Positions 37,614 to 46,631 of a stretch of DNA of 64,000 nt are shown piece by piece. Each line of letters starts with the position of its first letter. Positions within the stretch are counted from its first letter, which is position 1. A program made the translations under genes and the position numbers. The stretch spans positions 392,267 through 456,266 of the forward strand of contig NZ_KB911258.1 in the NCBI RefSeq assembly GCF_000383415.1. The letters are read 5' to 3'. The notes below the pieces were generated by a model. That model saw only the letters and a program-made list of their open reading frames with translations. It had not been told where the DNA came from and did no database searches. The stretch comes from Hyphomicrobium zavarzinii ATCC 27496. Its GTDB lineage: Bacteria; Pseudomonadota; Alphaproteobacteria; Rhizobiales; Hyphomicrobiaceae.

Positions 37614-37856
37614 ATGTCGTTCACTAAGATCGCCGCCGTCGCGGCCCTCGTTGTTGCGTCCGCACTCACCTCCACGATGACGGCGGCGAACGCTCACGGC
37701 AAAAAGCACTGGGGCTTCCATCACCACCACCGCTACTACGGCGGCCCCGTCATCGTGATCGGTACGCCGGACTATGGCTGCAGGCATTGGTTGAAGCGCT
37801 ATCACGCGACCGGCAAGAAGTTCTTTCTGAAGAAGTACTACGCCTGCAAGTACTGA
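37614..37856 (+). CDS. Small secreted protein, paralogue B of a CKW/CKY-ending family
   Basis: Protein of 80 residues with a signal peptide (MSFTKIAAVAALVVASALTS, cut after ANA) and a mature part beginning HGKKHWGFHHHHRYYGG, rich in His and Tyr, which could bind metal. The C-terminal module ends YACKY and aligns with the protein at 36079-36318. AAAGGAG lies nine bases upstream of the ATG. The His-rich insertion is what distinguishes it from paralogue A. No family name is known to me. Confidence 0.8.
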   Translation: MSFTKIAAVAALVVASALTSTMTAANAHGKKHWGFHHHHRYYGGPVIVIGTPDYGCRHWLKRYHATGKKFFLKKYYACKY

Positions 37857-37877
37857 TCTCCTTTCCCGGTGTCCTCC

Positions 37878-38318
37878 TCACGGCTGCGGCCGCGGGGAGG
37901 ATGCGGGCAATGCCACGTCGTAGCGCGAAGCGAGGTCCTTCGTCCGCGCTTCCGTGAGCGTCGTCATGCAGCCGACGACGGCCACCGTGGTGCCCGTCCC
38001 GCCCGACCATTCCATCGGCACGGCCCCTTTGCAGTCCGCGTCGCGAAACGCGACCCACGCCCGCTGGCTCGCGCGCATCGCTTCTTCCCAACTCGCCCGG
38101 TCGTAGGGCTTCTCGAGGTCGCTCTCGCCGATGTGCGCCAGCACCTTCTGGTAGACCGCGTTGAGCTGAGCGTCGGCTGCGTCGAAATCCTTCTGCGCGC
38201 AGAAGTTCATCTCCACGGTGCTGCTGGCGTCGTTGCAGTCGATCTTGTCGTCAGCGGTGGCCGCAACGCAGGAGAGCGGGAAGAGAAGAGGCAAGAGCAG
38301 GAGGGCAGGCATGCGCAT
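37878..38318 (-). CDS. LprI-like secreted protein (DUF1311)
   Basis: Secreted protein of 146 residues with a signal peptide (MRMPALLLLPLLFPLSCVA). The mature part matches the DUF1311/LprI fold: SSTVEMNFCAQKDFDAADAQ, then LNAVYQKVLAHI, and WEEAMRASQRAWVAFRDADC, with four cysteines likely forming two disulfides. Some members inhibit lysozyme; activity here is not shown. GGAGA precedes the ATG at 38318. Convergent with paralogue B. Confidence 0.87.
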   Translation of the reverse strand: MRMPALLLLPLLFPLSCVAATADDKIDCNDASSTVEMNFCAQKDFDAADAQLNAVYQKVLAHIGESDLEKPYDRASWEEAMRASQRAWVAFRDADCKGAVPMEWSGGTGTTVAVVGCMTTLTEARTKDLASRYDVALPASSPRPQP

Positions 38319-38448
38319 GGGACGTCTCCGGTTGAAGTCCCCGAAATTTATCCGATGAGCGGGAGACGAACCAGGGCGGTGAGGGAGCGAATCCGCAGTT
38401 TGCGGAATGAGGTTTCTTATCGCTCGATACCGCAATCTGCGCAGGCGC

Positions 38449-38484
38449 GAAAAAAGCCCGGCCTCCATGTCTGGAGCCCGGGCC
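38449..38484 (-). terminator. Rho-independent terminator
   Basis: On the minus strand, GCCCGGGCTCCAG pairs with TGGAGGCCGGGC around a short loop (one bulge), followed by six T residues. It lies 25 bases after the stop of the His-rich secreted protein. Confidence 0.9.
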
Positions 38485-38509
38485 TGGGATGATCTTGCCG
38501 AAGACAGCC

Positions 38510-38794
38510 TTAGTGGTGCTTCTTCTTGCCGTGGTGATGCTTGGGGCCGTGCTTAGGGCCGTGATGATGGTGCTTCGGCGGCGCGCAGCGCTGACGGCCC
38601 CACAGGTAGGAGCGGTGCCAGCCGCGTCCGTCCACCTTGCAGGAGGAATGGATGCCGTGCACCTGGATCACATCGGAAGCGGGAGCGGCGGCGGAGCTCG
38701 CGCTACCCGCGGCGCCGAGAGAGGCGGCGGAAGCAGCCGAGGCGAGCAGCCCGAAGCAGGCAGCACCGGCGAGAATTGCCAGGGATTTTTTCAT
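38510..38794 (-). CDS. Small secreted protein with histidine/lysine-rich tail
   Basis: Protein of 94 residues with a signal peptide (MKKSLAILAGAACFGLLASA). The middle holds VIQVHGIHSSCKVDGRGWHR and a second Cys (RQRCAPP). The last 20 residues are almost entirely His, Lys, Pro and Gly (KHHHHGPKHGPKHHHGKK), suggesting metal binding or a polyanion-binding tail. A good ribosome binding site (TGGAGACGATAA) precedes the ATG. Terminator present. It is unlike the two CKW/CKY proteins except for being small, secreted and His-rich. Confidence 0.78.
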   Translation of the reverse strand: MKKSLAILAGAACFGLLASAASAASLGAAGSASSAAAPASDVIQVHGIHSSCKVDGRGWHRSYLWGRQRCAPPKHHHHGPKHGPKHHHGKKKHH

Positions 38795-38983
38795 TTATCG
38801 TCTCCATTGAGTAGCCAGCACAAAACGTTATGGGTCCCTGGTTCCCCGCCGCGAAACCCACCTCGGCACTTACCCGAGATTCGTGGCAACATCCGTCATC
38901 GTGCACACTCATTGTGACGCGGCGCATAAGCTGCTAATCGCCTTCGCATCCGCAACAGAAATTCGTCAGCCCACAGTTCAGCC

Positions 38984-40231
38984 GTGACGCAAATCAGACA
39001 TCGCGCCGTCGTCGTCGGGGCTGGTCCCGCCGGCCTCATGGCCGCCGAGACGCTGGCAAACGCAGGCGTGCCGGTTACGCTCTACGAGCGTATGCCGCGC
39101 GTGGCGCGCAAGCTGCTGCTGGCGGGACGCGGCGGTCTGAACCTCACCCACAGCGAGCCGGTCGAGAGTTTCCTCGCGCGCTATCGTGAGGCCGCCCCGC
39201 GCCTCGCCGCCGCCATCGCCGCGTTTCCGCCGCCCGCTTTGCGCGCCTGGTGTGAGGGGCTGGGACAGGAAACATTCGTCGGCACGAGCGGCCGCGTTTT
39301 TCCGCGCTCGATGAAAACTTCGCCGTTGTTGCGCGCCTGGCTCAGACGTCTCGCCGAGCAAGGCGTCGAGATCGCGCTCTCGCATCGCTGGACTGGCTGG
39401 GATGAGGCAGGGCGTTTGCTGTTCGAAACGCCGGAAGGCACAAAGGCCGTCGACGCTGGTTGCACGGTGCTCGCGCTCGGCGGGGCGAGCTGGCCGCGCC
39501 TCGGTTCCGATGCAAGCTGGGTCGCCCCCGTCACGGCGGCCGGCATCTCTGTGGCGCCGCTACAACCCACCAATTGCGGCGTGCGCATCGCCTGGTCGGA
39601 GCTCATGCGAGCGCGCTTTGCGGGAAGCCCCTTGAAGCGCATCGGCTTGACGCTGGGGACGGAGAGCGTGCGCGGCGAAGCCATCATCGCGGCCGAGGGC
39701 CTCGAAGGTGGCGCCGTCTACGCGCTTTCGGCGCCGATCCGCGACGCGATCCACGCCCATGGCAAAGCCACGCTGTCGCTCGATCTACGACCGGACGAGA
39801 CGCAGGAGGAGCTTGCGAAGCGTCTTGCGAGGCCGCGCGGAAAGCAATCGCTCGCAACCTGGCTGCGCAAGGCGCTGAGCCTTGATCCCGCCGCCATCGG
39901 CTTGCTCCAGGAAACCGCCCACGCTGCAGGCACGCCGCTCGGCACGCTGCCGCCCGACGCTCTCGCCCGCCTCGTCAAGGCCGTGCCGCTCGTCGTGATG
40001 GGAATGGCGGGCATCGAGCGGGCCATCTCCACGGCGGGCGGTATCGCGTTCGATGAAGTCGATGACACCTTCATGCTGAAGGCACGCCCCGGAACGTTCG
40101 TCGCCGGCGAGATGCTCGATTGGGAAGCTCCCACCGGCGGCTATCTTCTGCAGGCCTGCTTTGCAACTGGCCGCGCCGCCGCCGAAGGCGCGCTCGCGCA
40201 TTTGGCGCACCAGGAAAGCCGCGACGGCTGA
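38984..40231 (+). CDS. HI0933/YhiN-type flavoprotein (TIGR03862 group)
   Basis: Putative FAD-binding oxidoreductase of 415 residues. It has an N-terminal dinucleotide-binding motif (VVVGAGPAGLMAAETL), then the ARKLLLAGRGGLNLTHSEP segment characteristic of the BaiN/HI0933 family, and GTSGRVFPRSMKTSPLL. The C-terminal FAD loop is GEMLDWEAPTGGYLLQACFATG. The reaction is not established. The GTG start at 38984 has no obvious ribosome binding site. Convergent with the ABC-F gene. Confidence 0.88.
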   Translation: MTQIRHRAVVVGAGPAGLMAAETLANAGVPVTLYERMPRVARKLLLAGRGGLNLTHSEPVESFLARYREAAPRLAAAIAAFPPPALRAWCEGLGQETFVGTSGRVFPRSMKTSPLLRAWLRRLAEQGVEIALSHRWTGWDEAGRLLFETPEGTKAVDAGCTVLALGGASWPRLGSDASWVAPVTAAGISVAPLQPTNCGVRIAWSELMRARFAGSPLKRIGLTLGTESVRGEAIIAAEGLEGGAVYALSAPIRDAIHAHGKATLSLDLRPDETQEELAKRLARPRGKQSLATWLRKALSLDPAAIGLLQETAHAAGTPLGTLPPDALARLVKAVPLVVMGMAGIERAISTAGGIAFDEVDDTFMLKARPGTFVAGEMLDWEAPTGGYLLQACFATGRAAAEGALAHLAHQESRDG

Positions 40232-40259
40232 CGCGAATAGGCGCCGTCCCCGGCTCGTC

Positions 40260-42083
40260 TCACGCCCCTTCGATCTCCCCGCGCAGGATTTCAAGCTCGA
40301 GCCAGCGCTCCTCCGCGGCCGCGAGCTTCTCCTGCACCTGGGCGAGCGCATCCGAAAGCTCGGTGAAGGTCTTGCGGTCGCGCGTGTAGAGATCGGGCGC
40401 CTCGAGCTTGCGCGCGAGATCCACCTGCTTGGCTTCGAGCGCGGCAATCTCGCCGGGCAAGGTTTCGAGTGCGTGCTTGTCCTTGAATGAGAGGCGTTTC
40501 TTGGCCGCTTGAGGTGCGCTGTCCGTCGTTTTCTGCGGCTCTGCTGGTGCCGCTGAAACGGCAGGCTTTGCGCGCGCCTCGCGTTTCTTGAGATCCTGGC
40601 CGCGCTGGGCCAGCATGTCCTGATAGCCGCCCGCGTATTCCGTCCAGCGTCCATCGCCCTCCGGAACGATCACGCTCGTCACGACGCGATCGAGAAAGTC
40701 GCGGTCGTGGCTGATGAGGATAACCGTGCCCTTATAGTCGGCGAGCACGTCCTCCAGCACGTCGAGCGTTTCGAGGTCGAGATCGTTGGTCGGCTCGTCC
40801 AGCACGAGCAGGTTCGAGGGCGTGGCCAGCGCGCGGGCCAGCATCAGCCGCCCGCGCTCGCCGCCCGAAAGCGCGCTGATCGGCGTCCGCCGCTGCTCGG
40901 GCGCAAACAGGAAGTCCTTCATGTAGGCGATGACGTGCTTCTTCTCCCCGCCGATCGAGACCGTATCGCCCCGCCCGCGCGTGAGGGCTTCCGAAAGCGT
41001 CCAGTTGGGATCGAGGCTTTCGCGTCCCTGGTCGAGGCTCGCCATTTCGAGGCTCGCGCCGAGACGGATCTCGCCCGCGTCCGGCGGCAGGAGCCCCGTG
41101 AGCAGCGAGACCAGCGTCGTCTTGCCTGATCCATTGGGGCCGACGATGCCGAGCCTGTCGCCGCGCATCAGCCGCAACGAGAGATCGCGCACGATCACCT
41201 GATCGCCGAACGATTTCGAGATGCCCTTGGCCTCGATCACGAGCGTGCTCGAGGCGTCTGCCTCTGCAACTGAGAGCGTCGCCTTGCCTTGCACGGCGCG
41301 ATAGTCACGCCGGGCCTGTCTCAGCTTCCGCAGCTCCGCCATGCGCCGCACGTTGCGCTTGCGCCGCCCGGTAACGCCCCCGTGCACCCAGTGCTCTTCC
41401 GCAACGATCTTGCGGTCGAGCTTATGCTGGCGCGTCTCCTCGTCGGCGAGCTCCTGGTCTCGCCAGGTCTCGAAGCCGCTGAACGGCAGCTCCACGCGAC
41501 GCGCCTGTCCACGGTCGAGCCACACCGTCGTCCGCGACAGCTTTTCCAGGAAGCGCCGGTCGTGGCTGATGATCACGAGGGCCGCGCGCGATTGTTGCAG
41601 CCGCGTTTCGAGCCATTCGATCGCGGGCAGATCCAGGTGGTTTGTGGGCTCGTCGAGCAGCAGGATCTGCGGATCGGGGGCCAGGACATGCGCAAGCGCG
41701 GCGCGCCGTGCTTCTCCCCCGGAGAGGTGCGCGGGATCTTCGTTGCCGGTGAGCCCGAGCTGCTCCAGCAGATAGCGGGCCTGGTGCGGATCGTCGCTCG
41801 CGGACAAGCCCGCTTCCACATAGGCGAGCGTCGTCGGATAAGCCGAAAGATCGGGTTCCTGCGGGAGGTAACGAACGAGGGCGCCGGGCTGCACGAAGCG
41901 TGTTCCGCGGTCCGGATCGATGATCCCGGCCGCGATCTTGAGCAGGGTCGATTTGCCGGAGCCGTTGCGACCCACGAGGCAGATGCGCTCACCCGCGCCC
42001 ACGGCGAGATCTACGCCGTTGAGCAGGCTGTTGCCGCCGAAGGTCAGGGCGATATCGGTAAGCTGGATGAGGGGAGCGGCCAT
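40260..42083 (-). CDS. uup: ABC-F family ATPase, Uup type
   Basis: Soluble ABC protein of 607 residues with two ATPase domains and no membrane domain. Walker A motifs are GRNGSGKSTLLK and GPNGSGKTTLVS; signature motifs LSGGEARRAA and LSGGERGRLM; Walker B segments ILLLDEPTNHLD and LVLDEPTNDLD. A coiled C-terminal domain (about 530-607, alternating charged helices) marks the Uup subgroup. ABC-F proteins act on ribosomes; Uup is also linked to genome stability. Length is normal. Confidence 0.92.
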   Translation of the reverse strand: MAAPLIQLTDIALTFGGNSLLNGVDLAVGAGERICLVGRNGSGKSTLLKIAAGIIDPDRGTRFVQPGALVRYLPQEPDLSAYPTTLAYVEAGLSASDDPHQARYLLEQLGLTGNEDPAHLSGGEARRAALAHVLAPDPQILLLDEPTNHLDLPAIEWLETRLQQSRAALVIISHDRRFLEKLSRTTVWLDRGQARRVELPFSGFETWRDQELADEETRQHKLDRKIVAEEHWVHGGVTGRRKRNVRRMAELRKLRQARRDYRAVQGKATLSVAEADASSTLVIEAKGISKSFGDQVIVRDLSLRLMRGDRLGIVGPNGSGKTTLVSLLTGLLPPDAGEIRLGASLEMASLDQGRESLDPNWTLSEALTRGRGDTVSIGGEKKHVIAYMKDFLFAPEQRRTPISALSGGERGRLMLARALATPSNLLVLDEPTNDLDLETLDVLEDVLADYKGTVILISHDRDFLDRVVTSVIVPEGDGRWTEYAGGYQDMLAQRGQDLKKREARAKPAVSAAPAEPQKTTDSAPQAAKKRLSFKDKHALETLPGEIAALEAKQVDLARKLEAPDLYTRDRKTFTELSDALAQVQEKLAAAEERWLELEILRGEIEGA

Positions 42084-42183
42084 GTGGGTCCGGAGCTGTG
42101 AGACGCTGCGGCGTCTATACAGGGTGCGGGGGCCGAAAGGCCAGCCCGAGCGTGACGCGGGCAGGGGCGGGGGCCGCTTCCCC

Positions 42184-43659
42184 CTATTTCGGCTGCACCA
42201 TCGCGTTGAGTGCGTCGTAGGTCGTGCGCCCGAACGCGCCGTCGAAAGAGCCGGTGTAGTAGCCGCCTTGCGCCAGCCGTTGCTGCAGCGCCTTGCGGAA
42301 CTCCCGGGTCCACGCCCGGCTGTTCTGCATCATCTGCTGGTAGGTGAACTGGTAACGCATTTCGAGCGCGTGGTAGACATAAGAGGCCGCCATCTGCGGA
42401 TCGCGCGGCACGCCGAGGCCCTTGTCGTAGAGCACCGCCAGGTTGTGCACGGCGAGAAGCTGCCCGCGCTTCGCGCCCTCGGTGTACCAGGCCGCTGCCG
42501 TCGCATAGTTCTTCTCGACCCCGCGCCCTGTCGAGTACATGGTGCCGAGCGCCGCCATGCCCTCCGCATCGCCGGCATCGGCGGCTTTCTTGTACCACTG
42601 CACGGCCTGGAAGTTGTCCGCCTCGAGCCCGCCGCCGCCTTCGAACATCAGCCCCACGGCCACCATCGCAGGTGCGTAGTTGCTTTCGGCCGCCTTCTTG
42701 AACAGGTTCACCGCTTCCAAGGGATCGCGCGTCACGCCTTCGCCGTCCCGGAACATCCGCCCCAGGCGGAAGACGGCAGCCACGTTGCCGGCATCGGCCG
42801 ATTTGCGGATCCAGCGCTGCGCTTCGTTCAGGTCTTTCGCCGTGCCCTGGCCCGAAGCCAGCGCATCGCCATAGAGCAGCATGCCGTTCGTGCTGCCCGC
42901 GAGCGCCGCCTTTTTGTACCAGGAAACCGCCTCCGCGCCGTCGCGCGTCACGCCGGTGCCGTTGGTGTAGAGGCGCGCCAGAAACATCATAGCCGGCGTG
43001 CTGCCACGATCCGCGAGCTGCCGCAGCGCTTGCAGGTAGCCGGTGCCGTCGTCGCCCACGCGCCAGACCGTGAGCGTCCCCTGTGAGCCCGGTTTCCGGG
43101 TCTTGATCGCTTCCACGAACGCGGTCGTGTCGGTGACGGGCGTGCCGTCGAGTGCCGTCACGAAGTCGCCGAAGCGAAGGCCCGCCTCTGCGGCTGGCGC
43201 CCCGGGTGTGGTGTCGACGACGAACACGCCGCGCTCTTGCGAGAGCCCGAGCGCCGCCGAGGTCGCGGGATCGCTGACGCCGTCGAGGCGCACTCCGACG
43301 TAGGATGCGGACGCATTGCCCGGCGCGGGCTGGAACGCGATCGGCAACTGGAGCGACTGTCCGTTGAGACGGAGGTTGTCACCGGGAACAGCGCCGCCGC
43401 CGCTCGGTGGGACAGGAAGATCAGGCTGTGAGGGGGGCTGCTGAACGGCGGAGCCGCCTGCTCCGGGAGGCAGCAGCCGGATGATGTCGCGGTCGTCATC
43501 GGCGACGCGGATGAAGCCGCGTGTCGTCGACGTGCCGGATGCGCGGGCGTCGAGCGCCGGAGCGGCTGACGCAGGAAGCCCCGTCGATGAGAGCAGCCAG
43601 ACGGCTCCCGCCAGCCCCCGGATGCAACGTCCACTCATCGCAAGCCCCGCAAAAATCAT
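42184..43659 (-). CDS. Secreted PDZ and Sel1-repeat protein
   Basis: Exported protein of 491 residues. A signal peptide lies at about 1-32. A PDZ domain covers about 115-195 (YVGVRLDGVSD, FVVDTTPGAPAAEAGLRFGD, LDGTPVTDTTAFVEAI). Six or so Sel1-type repeats follow (about 205-430, e.g. AEAVSWYKKAALAGSTNGML and QAVQWYKKAADAGDAEGMAA). The end (GGYYTGSFDGAFGRTTYDAL) resembles a peptidoglycan-binding-type repeat. Sel1 and PDZ both bind proteins, so this is probably a periplasmic scaffold; the partner is unknown. Confidence 0.85.
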   Translation of the reverse strand: MIFAGLAMSGRCIRGLAGAVWLLSSTGLPASAAPALDARASGTSTTRGFIRVADDDRDIIRLLPPGAGGSAVQQPPSQPDLPVPPSGGGAVPGDNLRLNGQSLQLPIAFQPAPGNASASYVGVRLDGVSDPATSAALGLSQERGVFVVDTTPGAPAAEAGLRFGDFVTALDGTPVTDTTAFVEAIKTRKPGSQGTLTVWRVGDDGTGYLQALRQLADRGSTPAMMFLARLYTNGTGVTRDGAEAVSWYKKAALAGSTNGMLLYGDALASGQGTAKDLNEAQRWIRKSADAGNVAAVFRLGRMFRDGEGVTRDPLEAVNLFKKAAESNYAPAMVAVGLMFEGGGGLEADNFQAVQWYKKAADAGDAEGMAALGTMYSTGRGVEKNYATAAAWYTEGAKRGQLLAVHNLAVLYDKGLGVPRDPQMAASYVYHALEMRYQFTYQQMMQNSRAWTREFRKALQQRLAQGGYYTGSFDGAFGRTTYDALNAMVQPK

Positions 43660-43742
43660 ATCGCCTTATGTCTACAACTGGCCATTCTGCGGGGCAACAT
43701 GAGCCATGGAGAGGCGATCGGAAGCCGCGTGGGTGGTTCCTG

Positions 43743-44501
43743 TCAAGCGGAAGCGGGCTTCCACTCGCCGGGCGCCGTCTGGCAGAAGATCGCCGTGTTG
43801 GCGTTCTTCTCGTCCGGCTTTTCCTGGCCCTTCTTCTTGCGCAGCTCGAGCTCGGTGGTGACTTTGCGGCACTGGGTATCCGGCGGGATCTCGCTGATCC
43901 GCACCACCTCCTCGTCGACGACCGGCTTGGCGGCGGGAGCCTTGGCATCAACCGGCGCTGCCTTGCCGTCCGCAGGCGGCGGCGCGGTCTGCGGGCCGGC
44001 ATCAGAAACCGTCTTCGAGCCGTCGGAGGCGAGGCCGGCTTGCGCCGGTGCGCCCTTGCCGTCGGGCGTGACGACCTTGTCGGCCACCACCAGGATCGCG
44101 GGATCGTTCTTGAGGTCGGAGGCCTTCTGCATGGGCTCCGCGACGATCGTCACCTGACGCTTGCCATCCTTGGACGTATAGGTGTCGGAAACGCGCTGTT
44201 CGGGATCCTTGGCGACGACCACCTTCGCGCGCCTCGCGACCTCGCGCCGCTCAGGCTTGGTGAGGTGGTTGAAGATCACGGCGCCGACTGCGACGGCCGC
44301 CACCACGCCGAATGCCGAGCGGAACGGGCCGCCGAACACCACGAGAGGCACCACTACGCCGGGAACCGGAAGAATGCGGGCGGGTGCGCGCACGACTTTC
44401 TTGAACACCCTGCGAATGCCGAATTGAGCGGAGGCAGGAGGCGGCAGGCTGGTAATCACCATGGTGGCCGCAAGAAAGGCACATAATACGCGGGCGAGCA
44501 T
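43743..44501 (-). CDS. Secreted membrane-anchored protein, possibly surface-antigen-like
   Basis: Protein of 252 residues with a signal peptide (MLARVLCAFLAATMVITS, cut near ASAQF) and a second hydrophobic stretch at about 43-72. A long, Ala/Pro/Lys-rich linker follows. The C-terminus (QCRKVTTELELRKKKGQEKP then TAIFCQTAPGEWKPA) has two cysteines and resembles the end of 17-kDa-antigen-like proteins, where a Cys pair and a GxW segment close the domain. This assignment is tentative. The ATG at 44501 follows AGGGAGACGAG. Divergent from the protease-FHA gene. Confidence 0.7.
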   Translation of the reverse strand: MLARVLCAFLAATMVITSLPPPASAQFGIRRVFKKVVRAPARILPVPGVVVPLVVFGGPFRSAFGVVAAVAVGAVIFNHLTKPERREVARRAKVVVAKDPEQRVSDTYTSKDGKRQVTIVAEPMQKASDLKNDPAILVVADKVVTPDGKGAPAQAGLASDGSKTVSDAGPQTAPPPADGKAAPVDAKAPAAKPVVDEEVVRISEIPPDTQCRKVTTELELRKKKGQEKPDEKNANTAIFCQTAPGEWKPASA

Positions 44502-44919
44502 GTCTCGTCTCCCTGGTGTGCTTCGGAAAGCATGGCACCGCTTGCCGGTCTCGAAGCACGGTCGAATGAAACCCCGGTGTTTGGAAATTTCCAAAAGGGA
44601 AAAACGAAAACACCGCTCTCAGGCAATTCCGGCCAAGCTAGCACCAGCCAGCCGTCGAAAATGCGACAAACAAAAGGCTCGAGGCGTCCTACGAGGTAAA
44701 AAATGGATGGCCGCCGCTGCCGTGGATCTGGCGCAAGATTATCCGAACAGCGCCTATTCCGGGAGTGGGAATTTGCCGAAGAGTTTAATGCGCAAAACGA
44801 AGGCTGCTCGGCGTTCCGCTGTAGCGCCAACCTCCGGCCGTGCGGCCAATAACGACTGGATGCCATGCTGCGGTTGCGGTAGGACTTACGCCCGAGGGTC
44901 ATTATCCGCCGAGCAGGTC
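44502..44919. other. Divergent intergenic region
   Basis: 418 bases between the divergent secreted-protein gene and the protease-FHA gene. The plus-strand frame is open through it from 44461, but it is rich in Arg/Lys codons without a domain and has no ribosome binding site, so I treat it as leader and promoter region. A pyrimidine/purine-rich stretch near 44570-44610 (GGAAATTTCCAAAAGGG) is the only notable sequence. Confidence 0.5.
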
Positions 44920-46605
44920 ATGCCGTTTCAGAACCGAAGGACGGTCTGTGGGCTTTTCCTACGCCCCATCGTTCTTTTGGCCGGCATCCTCGTTGCGGCC
45001 GTCATCGCGCCGCCCGCATCACGCGCCTTCGATACGAGCCGCGTCGAGCCCAGCGTCTACAAGATTTACACCTTCATTCCCGAGAAAAATAACCAGTTCA
45101 GCATTTCCTCTGGCTCCGGCTTTCTGATATCCGGCCGGCGCTACGTGGTGACCAATTTCCATGTCGTGGAGGGCGGCGCCCGTTTCTACATCGCCTTCCG
45201 CGATGGGCGCGAAGCCAAGCTCGTCGAGGCGAAGCGTGCAGACAGCCGCCCCAATGTGGATCTCGCTTTGCTCGAAGCGCGCGAGGATCTGCCCGGCGAA
45301 CCGTTGAAACTCGGTGAGTACGAGCCGGAGAAACTGGCCGAGGTCATCGCCATCGGCTTTCCGGGCGCTGCCAACCTCAACAAGGAACTGGTGCCGGGAC
45401 CGGATGCGCGCGGCGTGCCTTTGACGGATCTGGACTCGACCGTCACGACGGGCGTTGTCTCGCGCATGACCTTCACCAACCTCAAGGTCAGCGACACGCA
45501 GATCCTGAGCGCCCGCACGGTTCAGCACAACTCAGCAATCAACCCCGGCAACAGCGGCGGTCCGCTGTTCGACGCATGCGGCCTCGTCGTGGGCGTGAAC
45601 ACGCTCCAGGGCTTGAACTCGCAAGGCCTCTTCTTCTCGATCCACGCAGCCGAGGTGGGACGGTTCCTGAGCGAAGGGCAAATCTCCTACGCCTCCACCA
45701 GCCGTCCATGCGTCACCGGCATCGGCGGAAACCTGCTGTCGATCGCGGTCGGCCTCACGTCTGCGCTCGCAGCCGCCGCGCTCGCCTTTGCCGTCTACAA
45801 GCGCGGGACGCCCGCAGCGTTCGGCGGAGTTCAAAAAGCGCTCGCGCGTCTGCCGTTTCCGGCGATCATCGGCGGCGGCCAGAAAAAGCGCGGCGTGCGG
45901 CTCCTCCCCGGCCGCGGCGAGGCGTCGGGACTGCTCGTGCTGCAACCCAAGCAAGGCGGGCAGACCATCCGCCTCGACGAAACGGGCCGTGCCGTCACCA
46001 TCGGCCGTGGTCCTGGCGTCGATGTGACGGTTGCGAGCGACACGGTCTCGAAGGTTCACGCGCGCCTCGGTTACGACCGCAAGGCGCAACGCGTGCGCAT
46101 CACCGATCTCAACTCCTCGAACGGGACATTTCTCGATGGCGCCCGCATCAGGGAAGCGGAAGCATCCGCGGGGGCGGTCGTGCGCTTCGGAACCGAGGAC
46201 TACGCAGTGGTGCTCGAGAAGATTGCAGAGCCTGCCGCCCAAGTTTCCGGAGACGGAGGAGCAGGCTGGATGCTGTCGGGGTTCGAACCGTCCGGACGGG
46301 CGCTTCAGTTCGAATTGCGGCCCGCTAAGGACCGCAGCTCCGGCCGCGATCTCCCCGCCACCTGGACCTTCGGGCGCGATCCGAGCCGTGCCAATTTCGT
46401 GATCGACGACAGCAGCGTTTCGTCGCTGCACGCCCAGCTCATGTACAATCCCGGCGAAGCGCTCATGCTGCGCGACATGGGATCGATGAACGGAACGCGG
46501 CTCGATGGGGAAAGCATCGGCAAGCGCACGGTGACGCTACGCGACACAGGCCAGGAGATCACCTTCGGCCTCGCGAGCTTGCGGCTCTCGCGCCTCACGG
46601 ACTGA
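44920..46605 (+). CDS. Membrane-anchored trypsin-like serine protease with two FHA domains
   Basis: Protein of 561 residues. An N-terminal signal or anchor helix (about 10-32) is followed by an HtrA/trypsin-like protease (about 45-245). All three catalytic residues are visible: H81 (VTNFHVVEGG), D114 (NVDLALLEA) and S212 (NPGNSGGPLFD). There is no PDZ domain. A second membrane helix lies at about 271-293, then two FHA domains (about 350-430, TIGRGPGVDVTVASDTVSKV; and 475-555, FGRDPSRANFVIDDSS). The topology puts the protease outside and the FHA domains, which bind phosphothreonine, inside. It could couple a phosphorylation signal to proteolysis. The ATG at 44920 is chosen at the start of the anchor. 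Confidence 0.88.
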   Translation: MPFQNRRTVCGLFLRPIVLLAGILVAAVIAPPASRAFDTSRVEPSVYKIYTFIPEKNNQFSISSGSGFLISGRRYVVTNFHVVEGGARFYIAFRDGREAKLVEAKRADSRPNVDLALLEAREDLPGEPLKLGEYEPEKLAEVIAIGFPGAANLNKELVPGPDARGVPLTDLDSTVTTGVVSRMTFTNLKVSDTQILSARTVQHNSAINPGNSGGPLFDACGLVVGVNTLQGLNSQGLFFSIHAAEVGRFLSEGQISYASTSRPCVTGIGGNLLSIAVGLTSALAAAALAFAVYKRGTPAAFGGVQKALARLPFPAIIGGGQKKRGVRLLPGRGEASGLLVLQPKQGGQTIRLDETGRAVTIGRGPGVDVTVASDTVSKVHARLGYDRKAQRVRITDLNSSNGTFLDGARIREAEASAGAVVRFGTEDYAVVLEKIAEPAAQVSGDGGAGWMLSGFEPSGRALQFELRPAKDRSSGRDLPATWTFGRDPSRANFVIDDSSVSSLHAQLMYNPGEALMLRDMGSMNGTRLDGESIGKRTVTLRDTGQEITFGLASLRLSRLTD

Positions 46606-46631
46606 AGGGAGACGGACTGAAAGGAAAAGCC

